This document shows positions 1 through 8,722 of a stretch of 64,000 nt of DNA, in pieces. Each line of letters starts with the position of its first letter. Within the stretch, counting starts at the first letter, position 1. Source of the stretch: Desulfobacteraceae bacterium (lineage in GTDB: Bacteria; Desulfobacterota; Desulfobacteria; Desulfobacterales; Desulfosarcinaceae); assembly GCA_003599575.1 (NCBI GenBank), contig QZKV01000065.1, forward strand, positions 124,001 through 188,000, given 5' to 3'. Under the pieces are notes generated by a model. That model was not told where the DNA came from. It worked only from the letters and a program-made list of their open reading frames with translations, and did not search any database. A program made the translations under genes and the position numbers.

Positions 1-328
1 CCTCCAAATCCGCGTCCGCCCATTGGGGGTTCGGCCGGTCGGGACGGCTTTTCTCCCGGCGCAGGCGGTCGATAGCCTTGTGGCGCGCAATGGCGGTCAA
101 CCAGGTCCGGACTGAACCGGCAGGATGCCGGTAGGATGATGCATGGCGCCAAATCTGCACAAATACATCCAGGGTGATCTCTTCGGCGGCCGAGGCATCA
201 CCGACCATCTGACAGGCAAGTCCGAAAACAGCGGCCTTGTAGCGGTCGTACAGCAAGCTGAAGGCCTGCTCGTCGCCTTGGGCGATGAGGTGCATCAAGA
301 CAGCATCCGCGAAGCGTTTGCGGCTCAC
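1..328 (-). CDS. ECF-type RNA polymerase sigma factor (3' part missing, runs off window)
   Basis: About 109 N-terminal residues are visible, reading from a GTG at 328 towards the window edge. The sigma-70 region 2 pattern is clear: an early segment DEQAFSLLYDRY, a middle segment with AAEEITLDVFVQIW, and the region 2.4-like stretch TWLTAIARHKAIDRLRR. These are hallmarks of ECF sigma factors, which redirect RNA polymerase to a small regulon. The start is set at GTG 328, preceded by AGGGGAT at suitable distance; ATG at 295 is an alternative. It is divergent from the small secreted protein at 669, a pairing that suggests, without proving, that it controls that gene. No anti-sigma gene is visible because the downstream side lies outside the window. 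Confidence 0.85.
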   Translation of the reverse strand, partial: MSRKRFADAVLMHLIAQGDEQAFSLLYDRYKAAVFGLACQMVGDASAAEEITLDVFVQIWRHASSYRHPAGSVRTWLTAIARHKAIDRLRREKSRPDRPNPQWADADLE

Positions 329-668
329 AGGATTATCCCCTGCAAAAGGTTCCGAAGAGGGGTCTTCGGATTTCCGCCAACTATTACGAAGTCCTCCAAG
401 TGTCAAGCAGAGCGTTGCGGGGCGCAAATTTCGGAAAATGGGTCGAAGCCTCGGAATCCGGATCGGAATTTCATCCCATCGTCTATGCATCAAGCCGAGC
501 CGCCCTGCAGAAAAAAGAGCCAAATCCAAAATCCAACATCTTGCGTATAGATAATCACAAGGATCATCCATCATCTGTGCCGTCGCGTCACAACAAAACG
601 GCCGAACTTAATAACCGCGTTTAGCGCATATCATTCAGCACGCAGCGTACGTCGCAAAGGAGCTTGCC
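329..668. other. Divergent intergenic region, sigma factor / secreted protein
   Basis: This 340-bp gap separates the divergent sigma factor and COG4315-type gene and must hold both promoters. I see no gene with a credible ribosome site and no clear -35/-10 pair. The only definite signal is the ribosome site AAAGGAGC just before the gene at 669. Confidence 0.5.
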
Positions 669-1088
669 ATGAAAAAAATCATGATCAGCCTGTTGGCGAT
701 CGGTTTTGGGGCCTTTATTGTTACGGCCGTTTCGGCCGATCACCACGCCGTCAAACTCAGCATGAAGGAGGGCATGGGCAGCTATCTGACCGATGCCAAG
801 GGCATGACACTCTACTGGTTCACTAAAGACACGCAAGGCATGAGCAACTGCAATGAAGGTTGCCTGGACAAATGGCCCATCTATTATAACGAAACCATCG
901 CGGCGACGGGTGGATTGAATTCCTCTGATTTCAGCACCATCACCCGCGCCGACGGCAAAAAGCAAACCGCTTTCCGCGGATGGCCGCTCTACTACTTCGT
1001 CATGGACAAAGCGGCCGGCGACACGACCGGCCAAGGCGTCAGAGAAGTGTGGTATGTGATCGATCCGGCCAATTTCCCACCCAAATAG
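669..1088 (+). CDS. Secreted repeat protein, COG4315 / PF03640 family
   Basis: The 139-residue product has a Sec signal peptide (MKK start, hydrophobic core, cleavage near VSADH). Two copies of the family repeat follow. The first carries GSYLTDAKGMTLYWFTKD and a CNEGCLDKWP element; the second carries RGWPLYYFVMDKAAGDTTGQGV. This arrangement is diagnostic of the uncharacterised periplasmic/lipoprotein repeat family COG4315. There is no lipobox Cys at the cleavage site, so it is probably soluble in the periplasm or secreted. The two Cys in the CxxxC-like pair could bind a metal or form a disulfide. The start is set by AAAGGAGC 6 nt upstream. The molecular function of the family is not established to my knowledge. 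Confidence 0.82.
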   Translation: MKKIMISLLAIGFGAFIVTAVSADHHAVKLSMKEGMGSYLTDAKGMTLYWFTKDTQGMSNCNEGCLDKWPIYYNETIAATGGLNSSDFSTITRADGKKQTAFRGWPLYYFVMDKAAGDTTGQGVREVWYVIDPANFPPK

Positions 1089-1100
1089 GATCTCCCCCGC

Positions 1101-1136
1101 CAACGAACGGCCATCCGCCCGGGTGGTCGTTCGTTG
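1101..1136 (+). terminator. Strong stem-loop after the secreted protein gene
   Basis: The arms CAACGAACGGCCA and TGGTCGTTCGTTG pair over 13 bp with a single G-U, around a 10-nt loop. It lies 12 nt after the stop codon. No T-run follows, so it could be a 3'-end stabiliser or a Rho-associated terminator rather than an intrinsic one. Confidence 0.45.
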
Positions 1137-1367
1137 AATCCTGAACGCTCCCAGCCTGTGAACAAGATTTCCAAACGATGCCCCCGCGTAGCATTGCACA
1201 TTGTGCAAGCTGAATCTTATCCATCCAGAATTGCTGGCCACCGCGCCGCCGCCCGCTTAGAGCCCTTGCGGACAAACCTCAGGTTATATATAGTAAACGG
1301 CTCTGGCGACGCGCGGTGCCCGCGGTGCCGTGCATGCCCTTATCAATCGATCAGGAGGTGGAGTTAC

Positions 1368-3047
1368 GTGAGCAACGATGCCAATAAAATCATCTATTCC
1401 ATGATCAAGGTGAGCAAGTTCTACGATCAGAAGCCGGTCTTGAAAGAGATCTCGCTGTCCTATTTTTACGGCGCCAAAATTGGTGTGCTGGGTTTAAACG
1501 GCGCCGGCAAAAGCTCACTGCTGCGCATTATGGCCGGCGTGGATCAGAATTTCAATGGTGAAACCGTGCTGGCGCCCGGTTACAGGGCGGGCTTCCTGGA
1601 ACAGGAACCCCTGGTGAACGTGGACAAAACCGTCCGGGAGGTCGTGGAAGAAGGTGTGCAGGAGACCGTCGATCTGCTCAAGACCTTTGAAGAAATCAAC
1701 AACAAGTTTGCCGAACCGATGAGCGACGCGGAGATGGACAAGCTGATCCAGCGCCAGGGCGAGGTCCAGGAAAAATTGGACGCCCTGGAGGCCTGGGACC
1801 TCGATTCCAAGCTGGAAATGGCCATGGACGCCCTGCGTTGTCCGCCCGGCGATACGCCGGTGGAGGTGCTGTCGGGCGGCGAGAAGCGGCGCGTGGCCTT
1901 ATGCCGGCTGCTGCTGCAAAAACCGGATATACTTCTTCTGGACGAGCCCACCAACCATCTGGACGCCGAAAGCGTGGACTGGCTGGAGCACCACCTGAAG
2001 GCGTATGCCGGCACCGTCATCGCCGTCACCCACGACCGCTACTTTCTGGACAATGTGGCCGGCTGGATTCTCGAGCTGGACCGCGGCCACGGCATCCCCT
2101 GGAAAGGCAACTACTCCAGTTGGCTGGCCCAAAAACAGGAGCGCTTGCGGCGCGAAGAAAAAAGCGAAAGCGCCCGGCAGAAGACGCTGGCCCGTGAATT
2201 GGAGTGGATCCGCATGTCTCCGAAAGGCCGCCATGCCAAGAGCCAGGCGCGCATCAGCGCCTATGAGAAGCTGCTCTCCCAGGAAGCCCAAAAGCGGGAC
2301 AAGGAGCTGGAGCTTTACATCCCGCCCGGACCGCGGCTGGGCGATATGGTCATCGAGGCCGAGAATGTCGGCAAGGCTTTCGGCGACCGCCTGCTGCTGG
2401 ACGGCATGAGTTTCCGCCTGCCGCCCGGCGGCATCGTCGGGGTCATCGGGCCCAATGGTGCGGGTAAGACCACGCTCTTCAGGATGATTGTGGGCGAAGA
2501 AACACCCGACAACGGTACGATCCGCTTCGGAGAGACCGTCAAGGTGGCCTACGTCGATCAAAACCGCGCGCTGGCCCCTGAAAAGAGCATCTGGGAAGAG
2601 ATCACCGGCGGCAACGAACAGATCGAGCTGGGCAACCGCCTGGTCAACTCACGCGCCTATGTGGCCCGCTTCAATTTCTCCGGCACCGACCAGCAGAAAA
2701 AGGTCGCTGCGCTTTCCGGCGGCCAGCGCAACCGCGTGCACCTGGCCAAGGTGCTCAGGGAAGGCGCCAACGTACTGCTGCTCGATGAACCGACCAACGA
2801 TCTGGATGTCAATACGTTGCGCGCCCTGGAAGAAGCGCTGGAGAATTTCGGCGGCTGCGCCGTGGTCATCAGCCACGACCGCTGGTTCCTGGACCGCATC
2901 GCCACTCACATCCTGGCCTTCGAAGGCGACAGCCGGGTGGTCTTTTACCATGGCAACTGGAGCGAATATGAAGAAGACCGCAAGCGCCGGCTGGGTCCTG
3001 CAGCCGAAAGACCGCACCGCATCAAATACCGGCAGCTGACCCGGTAG
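1368..3047 (+). CDS. ettA: Energy-dependent translational throttle protein EttA (ABC-F ATPase)
   Basis: The 559-residue ABC-F protein has two ATPase cassettes and no membrane segments. Cassette 1 has Walker A GLNGAGKSS (about residues 42-50), signature LSGGEKRR and Walker B LLLDEPTNHLD. Cassette 2 has GPNGAGKTT, LSGGQRNR and LLLDEPTNDLD. The linker and flanks (GWILELDRGHGIPWKGNYSSWL, IPPGPRLGD, and a C-terminus ending RIKYRQLTR) match EttA rather than Uup or other ABC-F types. EttA binds the ribosomal E site and gates entry into elongation according to the ADP/ATP ratio. The start is placed at GTG 1368 behind AGGAGGTG; the open frame extends upstream to 1134, but that extension has no similarity to EttA. 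It is monocistronic, convergent with the next gene. Confidence 0.93.
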   Translation: MSNDANKIIYSMIKVSKFYDQKPVLKEISLSYFYGAKIGVLGLNGAGKSSLLRIMAGVDQNFNGETVLAPGYRAGFLEQEPLVNVDKTVREVVEEGVQETVDLLKTFEEINNKFAEPMSDAEMDKLIQRQGEVQEKLDALEAWDLDSKLEMAMDALRCPPGDTPVEVLSGGEKRRVALCRLLLQKPDILLLDEPTNHLDAESVDWLEHHLKAYAGTVIAVTHDRYFLDNVAGWILELDRGHGIPWKGNYSSWLAQKQERLRREEKSESARQKTLARELEWIRMSPKGRHAKSQARISAYEKLLSQEAQKRDKELELYIPPGPRLGDMVIEAENVGKAFGDRLLLDGMSFRLPPGGIVGVIGPNGAGKTTLFRMIVGEETPDNGTIRFGETVKVAYVDQNRALAPEKSIWEEITGGNEQIELGNRLVNSRAYVARFNFSGTDQQKKVAALSGGQRNRVHLAKVLREGANVLLLDEPTNDLDVNTLRALEEALENFGGCAVVISHDRWFLDRIATHILAFEGDSRVVFYHGNWSEYEEDRKRRLGPAAERPHRIKYRQLTR

Positions 3048-3072
3048 AAAAAGGTCAATAACGCGCTGTACA

Positions 3073-4710
3073 TCAGATCGGCAGCTTCATCCGGCAGGCC
3101 TGGGCGAAGTCTTCGGGGTAGTGGCCGTTGATCCAGCGCAGCTGGGCTTCGCTGAAGGCGCCGGGCGATTCGGGCAGGCGGGGCAAAAAGACATACAGCA
3201 GGCGTTGGTCGCTGCCCGCGATATCGAAGCGTTTGCTGTATTCGATCACGCTGATCATGGCCGCGCCCATGGCCGTCAGGATGCGCATGGCCAGCAACAG
3301 CGCCCGATCCAGCGCCGCGCGAACGGCCGCATCCGCCTCCAGGAGGTTGCCCACCGGGCCGCGGGTCATCACCTGCAGCTCCCACTGGGAGGTCTGGGCC
3401 TTGGGCACGAACAACATGAGATGCTCGTCCTGATGGACCACCAGATCGCTCGGCCGGTCGGAGCGGCCGTCCATGCGCCGATTGGCGGCGATGGCTTTCT
3501 GATAGCACTCGAAAAAGGGTCGGCCGGTCAGCCGGCGGTACGCCTGGATGAATTCGTGAATCATATCCCCGCAGGCAAACGCGGGCAGGGCCTTATCGCC
3601 CTCTGCGACAACAGCCGGAACCGCGGCCGGAATCAGCGCATACTGCTGGTGGATCTGCTGGTGGGAGGCGTGCAGGCGGTAGCCGTTGGGCGCGTAATCA
3701 AAACCGTAATTCCAGCCCCAGAGAGTCGCATTGAAAACCGCGGCCTTGCCCCCGCCCAGCGACTCAAGAACGGATCGGCGCAACAACTCCAGCTCGTCCA
3801 CCGATAGCTCGCTGCGTCCCGCCGGAGTTTTGATATCGAGCGATTCGGCAAGGCGCAGGTAAGTGCGCTGGTAGTAGAGATGGCGCATGCCGCGCATATC
3901 CTCGGCGGTCAAAGAACCGGCGGCATAGCGCACGGCATCGTGGGCCATGTTGGCCGCATAATGGCCCCAGGGAATGTAGCTGTTGCGCCGCAGGTATTCG
4001 AAAACGTGACTTCCGTTGCGGCGCCATTCGCCCACAATTTCGCTTTGCCCCTGAACGCCCGGCCGCAGCACCATCACCTCCTTGTAGGCATCCGGCAGGA
4101 AGGGGTTGTTGGCCACCGTATCGAACAGGGCTTGATCGCTGATCTTGGGCTTGAGCCGGCCGCATGCATCGGCGGCAAACACGAGGCCCGCGGGCGCACC
4201 GCTGGCCGGATCGCGCACAAATTCGCAACAGCTGCCGGCCAGGCGCACCAGATCATCCGCATCGCTGGATGCGGCGGCGACCGCCAGCTGGACCGGCCGC
4301 GGCAAGCGGGCGAACAAGCGCTCGATGCGGTCGCCCGCGTCCGCGGGGCCGCCAAAAACGGACTGCAACGTCTGGGACAATGACATTGGAGCGCGGCAGG
4401 GAATGGCGATGGCGCCCGGATCCCGGGCCGCCCGGTCGGCCCAGGGCTTGCCGATATAGGTGGTTCCCCTGAACGGAAAAGGATTGGCGATCTCGAATAT
4501 GGGATCCGCGCCGGGCTCGTCCACATCGCCGGCCGGAAAGTTGGTCGTGTTTAAAAGTACCGCGCCCTCAGCGTTGCGCCCCAAGGGCAGAAGCGTGTCC
4601 TGCGTGCGCAGGTTGGCCGCTGAAAAACTGGGCCGGTGCAGGCCATAGACAAAACGGCCTTGGGGAGAAACGCAGGTGCGAAGCATAGGAGAAATGGTAT
4701 CGCTGCTCAT
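3073..4710 (-). CDS. GalT/HIT-superfamily-like protein of unknown substrate
   Basis: This 545-residue soluble protein has no signal peptide. Two regions resemble galactose-1-phosphate uridylyltransferase and other HIT-fold nucleotidyl transferases. One is a His-rich block in the middle (NGYRLHASHQQIHQQ), placed where GalT carries its HPHxQ catalytic motif. The other is a C-terminal block (LMLFVPKAQTSQWELQVM followed by GNLLEAD) similar to the second GalT half. The His spacing is not the canonical HxHxHxx, so activity cannot be assigned. It is the last gene of the TetR-to-GalT minus-strand string, 33 bp after the XRE-cupin gene. It is probably co-transcribed with it and may be its direct target. 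It could equally be an uncharacterised family; the superfamily call is tentative. Confidence 0.42.
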   Translation of the reverse strand: MSSDTISPMLRTCVSPQGRFVYGLHRPSFSAANLRTQDTLLPLGRNAEGAVLLNTTNFPAGDVDEPGADPIFEIANPFPFRGTTYIGKPWADRAARDPGAIAIPCRAPMSLSQTLQSVFGGPADAGDRIERLFARLPRPVQLAVAAASSDADDLVRLAGSCCEFVRDPASGAPAGLVFAADACGRLKPKISDQALFDTVANNPFLPDAYKEVMVLRPGVQGQSEIVGEWRRNGSHVFEYLRRNSYIPWGHYAANMAHDAVRYAAGSLTAEDMRGMRHLYYQRTYLRLAESLDIKTPAGRSELSVDELELLRRSVLESLGGGKAAVFNATLWGWNYGFDYAPNGYRLHASHQQIHQQYALIPAAVPAVVAEGDKALPAFACGDMIHEFIQAYRRLTGRPFFECYQKAIAANRRMDGRSDRPSDLVVHQDEHLMLFVPKAQTSQWELQVMTRGPVGNLLEADAAVRAALDRALLLAMRILTAMGAAMISVIEYSKRFDIAGSDQRLLYVFLPRLPESPGAFSEAQLRWINGHYPEDFAQACRMKLPI

Positions 4711-4743
4711 AGCGGACTTTGAATCGCTTTTTCCAGGAAAAGA

Positions 4744-5379
4744 CTATTCGCTGTAAATGACCGCCAATATCTTCGCCTGCCCGTCTTGTGCCGTCAGCAG
4801 ATGGGGCGTGGCGGAAAGATAATAAGCGCTGTCCCCGGGCTGCAATTCGAAACGTTCCTCGCCAATGCGCAGCAAAACGGTCCCTTCCAGGACATGAATG
4901 AATTCTTCCCCGCCGTGCACGGACAGCTCGTCGTCCGGCATCTCTTCCAGTTGCACCATCAGGGCTTCCATATGCCGGCCTTTAACTTCCGGCGCCAGAC
5001 TCATATAAGTGTAAGCCGAACGTTGCCCGCGCGAAGAGGAAGACCGGGTCACCACCTTGCGCTCGTCCCTGCGCGTGACGGCATACAGCTTCTGGCCTTC
5101 ACCGGCGATGAGACGCTGCAGGGCGCTGTCCAAGGCCTTGCTGAGTTTGATGATGGTACCCAGCTGGGGACTGATGGCGTTTCCTTCGATGTCGCGCAGC
5201 GTTTTCTCATCAAAACCGGTCAGGTGCGACAACTCGCCGATGGAGAGTCCCTTTTCTTCGCGCAGCCGGCGGATGCGGTCGCCGATCTGTTCGCGGCAGA
5301 TATCGTGGCAGGGCGCAATGTCGCCGGTGAGATCTTCAAAATAGTCCACGTTGATCGGCGGTTTTTTTTCATTTTCCAT
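4744..5379 (-). CDS. XRE-family regulator with C-terminal cupin sensor domain
   Basis: The product has 211 residues. After a short N-terminal tail, a helix-turn-helix of the HTH_3/XRE type occupies about residues 30-90 (IGDRIRRLREEKGLSIGELS, then a second helix around TGFDEKTLRDIEG). A cupin_2 barrel forms the C-terminus (HGGEEFIHVLEGTVLLRIGEE, then LQPGDSAYYLSATPH). Proteins of this architecture are ligand-sensing repressors of small catabolic operons. The start is ATG 5379 after AAGGAGAGTGACC; the longer open frame to 5436 overlaps the preceding gene. It begins only 2 bp after the stop of the lyase-like gene, so the two are translationally linked. Confidence 0.9.
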   Translation of the reverse strand: MENEKKPPINVDYFEDLTGDIAPCHDICREQIGDRIRRLREEKGLSIGELSHLTGFDEKTLRDIEGNAISPQLGTIIKLSKALDSALQRLIAGEGQKLYAVTRRDERKVVTRSSSSRGQRSAYTYMSLAPEVKGRHMEALMVQLEEMPDDELSVHGGEEFIHVLEGTVLLRIGEERFELQPGDSAYYLSATPHLLTAQDGQAKILAVIYSE

Positions 5380-5381
5380 GG

Positions 5382-6560
5382 TCACTCTCCTTGTTTGGTC
5401 CGCAGATGCTCCGGCAGGGCGGCCTTCGCGCCCCAACCCTCGGGCATTTTCTGGCCAGGCTTCTCCTTGCGTTTTTCTTTGCGCACCTTCAATCCCGGGC
5501 GGGCGTAACCCGGATGCCCCTCTTTAATGGTGCGCCCGTTGATGGCCGCCTCGGAGCGCAGGCGCTGGCCCACTGTTTTTTCCATCTGGCGGCCCAGCCA
5601 GAGAATACGATCCACATCATAACTGTGTTCAATGCCCATTTCATCGATCTGCACCAGCAGATCCTCCAGGCACACCAGGCCGACAAAGCGCGGATCGTCA
5701 TAGTAGTAATCGCCGGTGCCCGGCACGGGGCAGTCGTCCAGGAAATTGGAAGGCTGGCCGCCCATGCCCCCCAGAGTGGCCTCAAAATGACAGATCCCGG
5801 CCTGCAAGGCCGCCAGGACCGACGCCGAGGCCACACGCTTGGTCTCATGAAAATGGGCAATGTGCAAGCGCGTATCGGGTATCGCATCCAGAATCATGGC
5901 GAAGTAGCGATACACCTGGGGTGCGGAGGCGCTGCCGTCGTGGTCGGCATGCTCGATGTCGTCGGCCCCGATCTCAAGCCAGCGCTTGGTGAACTCAACC
6001 GCATCTTCCAGAAGTGTGGCGCCGCCGATGGGGCTGCCCCAGATCGTGCTCACCGTTCCGCACATCTTGATGCCCGCGGCGCGGCATTTGCGGATGCAGC
6101 GCTCGGCTTCGGCCCAGTACTCGGGCAGGGTGCAGCCCGAATTGGCGAAATGATGTTCTTCTTCGGTGGAGACCATCATCAGCACGCGATCGGGTCCGAT
6201 GCCCTGCTCGCGCAACCGGATGGCACGATCCACGGCCGGTTCGCGGATGGTGATGGCCGTCAGCACGAGTTCGTCATAGTTGATGCCCTTGCGCGCGCAG
6301 CGTTCCTTGAAGCGCTCGCTGCGCAGATGCTTGAACAACACTTCGGCATCTTCGAACTGGGGCATCAGGAACGGATTGCCCAGGTTGGTCACCTCGATGT
6401 TGCGGCAACCCGCAAAAATCAGCTCCTCCAGGTAGAAGATCTTGGCACGCGTGGAGATAAACTTCTCCAAATGCTGGAACCCGTCACGAATGGTGATATC
6501 GCCGATGGTGACCTTGCGCGGCATGCGTGGAAAGATCTTCCAATAATCATACTCGGTCAT
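5382..6560 (-). CDS. HMG-CoA-lyase-like DRE-TIM metallolyase
   Basis: This 392-residue protein belongs to the HMGL-like TIM-barrel family, which makes or breaks C-C bonds next to CoA thioesters or 2-oxo acids using a divalent metal. The metal/catalytic signature ITIRDGFQ sits at about residues 22-29, the metal-binding HFHET around residue 240, and the glycine-rich loop GGMGGQPSN soon after. In classical HMG-CoA lyase that loop reads GLGGCPYA and its Cys is catalytic; here it is Gln, so true HMG-CoA lyase activity is doubtful. The C-terminus has a basic extension (KVRKEKRKEKPGQK). Ribosome site AAAGGAGC precedes the ATG. Context with acyl-CoA dehydrogenase and enoyl-CoA hydratase suggests a branched acyl-CoA pathway. 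Confidence 0.8.
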   Translation of the reverse strand: MTEYDYWKIFPRMPRKVTIGDITIRDGFQHLEKFISTRAKIFYLEELIFAGCRNIEVTNLGNPFLMPQFEDAEVLFKHLRSERFKERCARKGINYDELVLTAITIREPAVDRAIRLREQGIGPDRVLMMVSTEEEHHFANSGCTLPEYWAEAERCIRKCRAAGIKMCGTVSTIWGSPIGGATLLEDAVEFTKRWLEIGADDIEHADHDGSASAPQVYRYFAMILDAIPDTRLHIAHFHETKRVASASVLAALQAGICHFEATLGGMGGQPSNFLDDCPVPGTGDYYYDDPRFVGLVCLEDLLVQIDEMGIEHSYDVDRILWLGRQMEKTVGQRLRSEAAINGRTIKEGHPGYARPGLKVRKEKRKEKPGQKMPEGWGAKAALPEHLRTKQGE

Positions 6561-6671
6561 GGTTGCTCCTTTGTTGATTCGTGATTGCTGCTAATTCAAA
6601 CCGTTGGTTCGTCGAACCGGTCAACTCTTCGGATGCCGCCACCCGATTGAAGAATCGACCAAATACCGATT

Positions 6672-7451
6672 TTATTTCCCTTTATAGACCGGCTTGCGTT
6701 TTTCGCGAAAGGCGGCCAGGCCTTCCAGCCGATCTTCGGTGGGTATGCACACCCAATAGGCATTGGATTCGATGGCCAGACCGGTGTTCAAATCGGTCTC
6801 CAAGCCACGCTGGATGGCGTACTTGGCCTGCTGCACGGCGATCGGGCCGGATTCGCAGATCTCCGCGGCCAGGCGCCGGCTCGCATGCAATAGTTCTTCG
6901 GGTGGATGGACATGGTTGACCAGGCCGATCTTCAGCGCCTCCTGGGCGTCGATGCGGCGGCCGGTGAAAACCATCTCCATGGCGATGCCTTTGCCGACCA
7001 GCCGGGGAAGGCGCTGGGTGCCGCCGGCACCCGGTATGATGGCCAGGCGCGCTTCGGTCAGCCCCATCACGGCGCTTTGGGAGGCCATGCGGATATCCGA
7101 GGCCAGGGCCAGCTCCAATCCGCCGCCGAAAGCCGCGCCGTTTACGGCCGCGATCACCGGCCGGGGAAACTGCTCGATGTCGTCCATCAGCCGGCGGATG
7201 GCGAATATGAACGCCTTGACCTGCTCGGGAGTCATCCCGGCCCGCTCCTTGAGATCGGCGCCGGCACTGAAGGCCTTGCCCGCACCGGTGATGATGAGCA
7301 CGCGGATGGCCGGGTCAAAGCGCAGATTCGACAAACGTTGCGCCATGGCATCCAGCATGGCGACACTGAAGGCGTTCATGGCATCCGGGCGGTTGAGCGT
7401 CAAAGTGGCGATGCCGTCCGCAATCTCACAGGTCACAAGGTTTTCTTCCAT
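6672..7451 (-). CDS. Enoyl-CoA hydratase/isomerase (crotonase family)
   Basis: This 259-residue protein has normal crotonase length. The oxyanion-hole segments are AFSAGADLKE (about residues 60-69) and NGAAFGGGLELALASDIRMA (about 104-123). The catalytic glutamates of hydratases fall in TEARLAIIPGAGGTQRLPRL (about 131-150), where E132 is the likely first Glu, while the second Glu position is occupied by Ala-Gly; it may therefore be an isomerase or a specialised hydratase. The C-terminus EGLAAFREKRKPVYKGK is typical of methylglutaconyl-CoA hydratase-like members. GAGGAG precedes the start. It lies between the dehydrogenase and lyase genes, fitting sequential dehydrogenation, hydration and cleavage of a short or branched acyl-CoA. 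Confidence 0.88.
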   Translation of the reverse strand: MEENLVTCEIADGIATLTLNRPDAMNAFSVAMLDAMAQRLSNLRFDPAIRVLIITGAGKAFSAGADLKERAGMTPEQVKAFIFAIRRLMDDIEQFPRPVIAAVNGAAFGGGLELALASDIRMASQSAVMGLTEARLAIIPGAGGTQRLPRLVGKGIAMEMVFTGRRIDAQEALKIGLVNHVHPPEELLHASRRLAAEICESGPIAVQQAKYAIQRGLETDLNTGLAIESNAYWVCIPTEDRLEGLAAFREKRKPVYKGK

Positions 7452-7560
7452 GCAAACTCCTCACCGGCGTCACCGGATTCTATTGAGTCTCTGTATGTGT
7501 AACGATGCAGCCATGCCATCCAATCGACAGAAAGCCCTCACTCTGCACTTTTTTTTGCAT

Positions 7561-8709
7561 TCAACAGCCGATGTGCCTGGATATCACGATGCGCTGCACC
7601 TCCGAAGTGCCTTCCCCTATTTCCAGCAGTTTGTGATCCCGGTAAAATCGTTCCACGTGGTAGTCTTTCATCAGTCCATAGCCGCCATGGATCTGCACGG
7701 CGTGGTCAGCCACCCGGCCCATCAACTCAGAACAATACAGTTTGGCCATGGCCCCCTCCTTGCCGAAGGGCCGATCGTGGTCGCGCAACCAGCAGGCCTT
7801 GTAGAGCAGGTTGCGGGCGCATTCGATTTCCGTGGCGCAATCCGCCAGCTTGAAGGCCACGGCCTGGAATTTGGAGATGGGTTGACCGAACTGCTCGCGC
7901 GTGCGGGCGTACTTGATGGCCAATTCATAGGCGCCGATCGCCCCCCCCAACCCCATGGCGGCAATGGACAGGCGTCCGCCGTCCAGCGTTTGCAGCATCT
8001 GGTGAAAGCCATCGCCCCTGCGCCCCAGAATATTGGCCTGGGGTATGCGGACATCGTCGAAATAGAGTTCGGCCGTATTGGAGGCGCGCCACATCATCTT
8101 GCCCTTCATGGCAACGGCCTTGAATCCGCGCATGCCGGGCTCCACCAGAAAGCAGGTATATTCGGGCTTGCCGCCCGGTCGGGTACCGGTGACCGCCTGT
8201 ACCGTAACGCCCAAAGTCATATCGCAAGCGGCATTGGTGATAAAAATTTTGGATCCATTGAGCACCCAATCGGCACCGTCCGGAACGGCGGTGGTCTTGC
8301 TGCCGCCCGCATCCGATCCGGCCGTCGGCTCGGTCAGGCCGAAGCCCCACAAGGCTTCTCCGCGGCACAACGGCGGCAGAAACCGGTGCTTTTGTTCCTC
8401 AGTGCCGAAATAGTAGAGCGGGCCGATGCCCAAGGAATTGGCGGCGGCAATGGTGGCGGCCTGGGAACCGTCCACGCGGGCGATCTCTTCCACGGCGATA
8501 ATATAGGAAAGATAATCCAGCCCCTGGCCTTCATAGCCTTCCGGCACAACCATGCCGAACAACCCGATCTCGCCCATCTTGCGCGTCAATTCGGATGAAA
8601 ATTGTTCGCCTTCATCCAGGTCGGCGGCCACCGGTGCGATCTCTTTTTCGGCAAAAGAACGCACTTCCCTGCGGATCATCTCCTGTTCACGGGTCAAGTC
8701 GAAATCCAC
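7561..8709 (-). CDS. Acyl-CoA dehydrogenase, short/branched-chain type
   Basis: The 382-residue FAD flavoprotein has full family length. Visible motifs are the FAD/substrate segment LWGFGLTEPTAGSDAG, the mid-domain RxxFGQPISKFQAVAFKLADC, the FAD contact QIHGGYGLMKDYHVERFYRD, and the C-terminal LEIGEGTSEVQR. The Glu in that last block occupies the catalytic-base position of SCAD/MCAD; isovaleryl-CoA dehydrogenase has its base elsewhere, so a straight or 2-methyl-branched substrate is more likely. The start is GTG 8709 behind AAAGGAGGAAGCT; upstream residues in the open frame overlap the TetR gene. Electron acceptor would be ETF, not encoded here. The enzyme inserts the alpha-beta double bond in the acyl-CoA. 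Confidence 0.93.
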   Translation of the reverse strand: MDFDLTREQEMIRREVRSFAEKEIAPVAADLDEGEQFSSELTRKMGEIGLFGMVVPEGYEGQGLDYLSYIIAVEEIARVDGSQAATIAAANSLGIGPLYYFGTEEQKHRFLPPLCRGEALWGFGLTEPTAGSDAGGSKTTAVPDGADWVLNGSKIFITNAACDMTLGVTVQAVTGTRPGGKPEYTCFLVEPGMRGFKAVAMKGKMMWRASNTAELYFDDVRIPQANILGRRGDGFHQMLQTLDGGRLSIAAMGLGGAIGAYELAIKYARTREQFGQPISKFQAVAFKLADCATEIECARNLLYKACWLRDHDRPFGKEGAMAKLYCSELMGRVADHAVQIHGGYGLMKDYHVERFYRDHKLLEIGEGTSEVQRIVISRHIGC

Positions 8710-8722
8710 AGCTTCCTCCTTT

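Noticed and set aside
1134-1367. N-terminal 78-residue extension of EttA
   Set aside because: Basic, Arg-rich sequence without similarity to EttA; GTG 1368 has a perfect ribosome site and the normal N-terminus.
5391-6584. Plus-strand open frame of 397 codons
   Set aside because: Antisense shadow of the HMGL-like gene, which has clear catalytic motifs and operon context.
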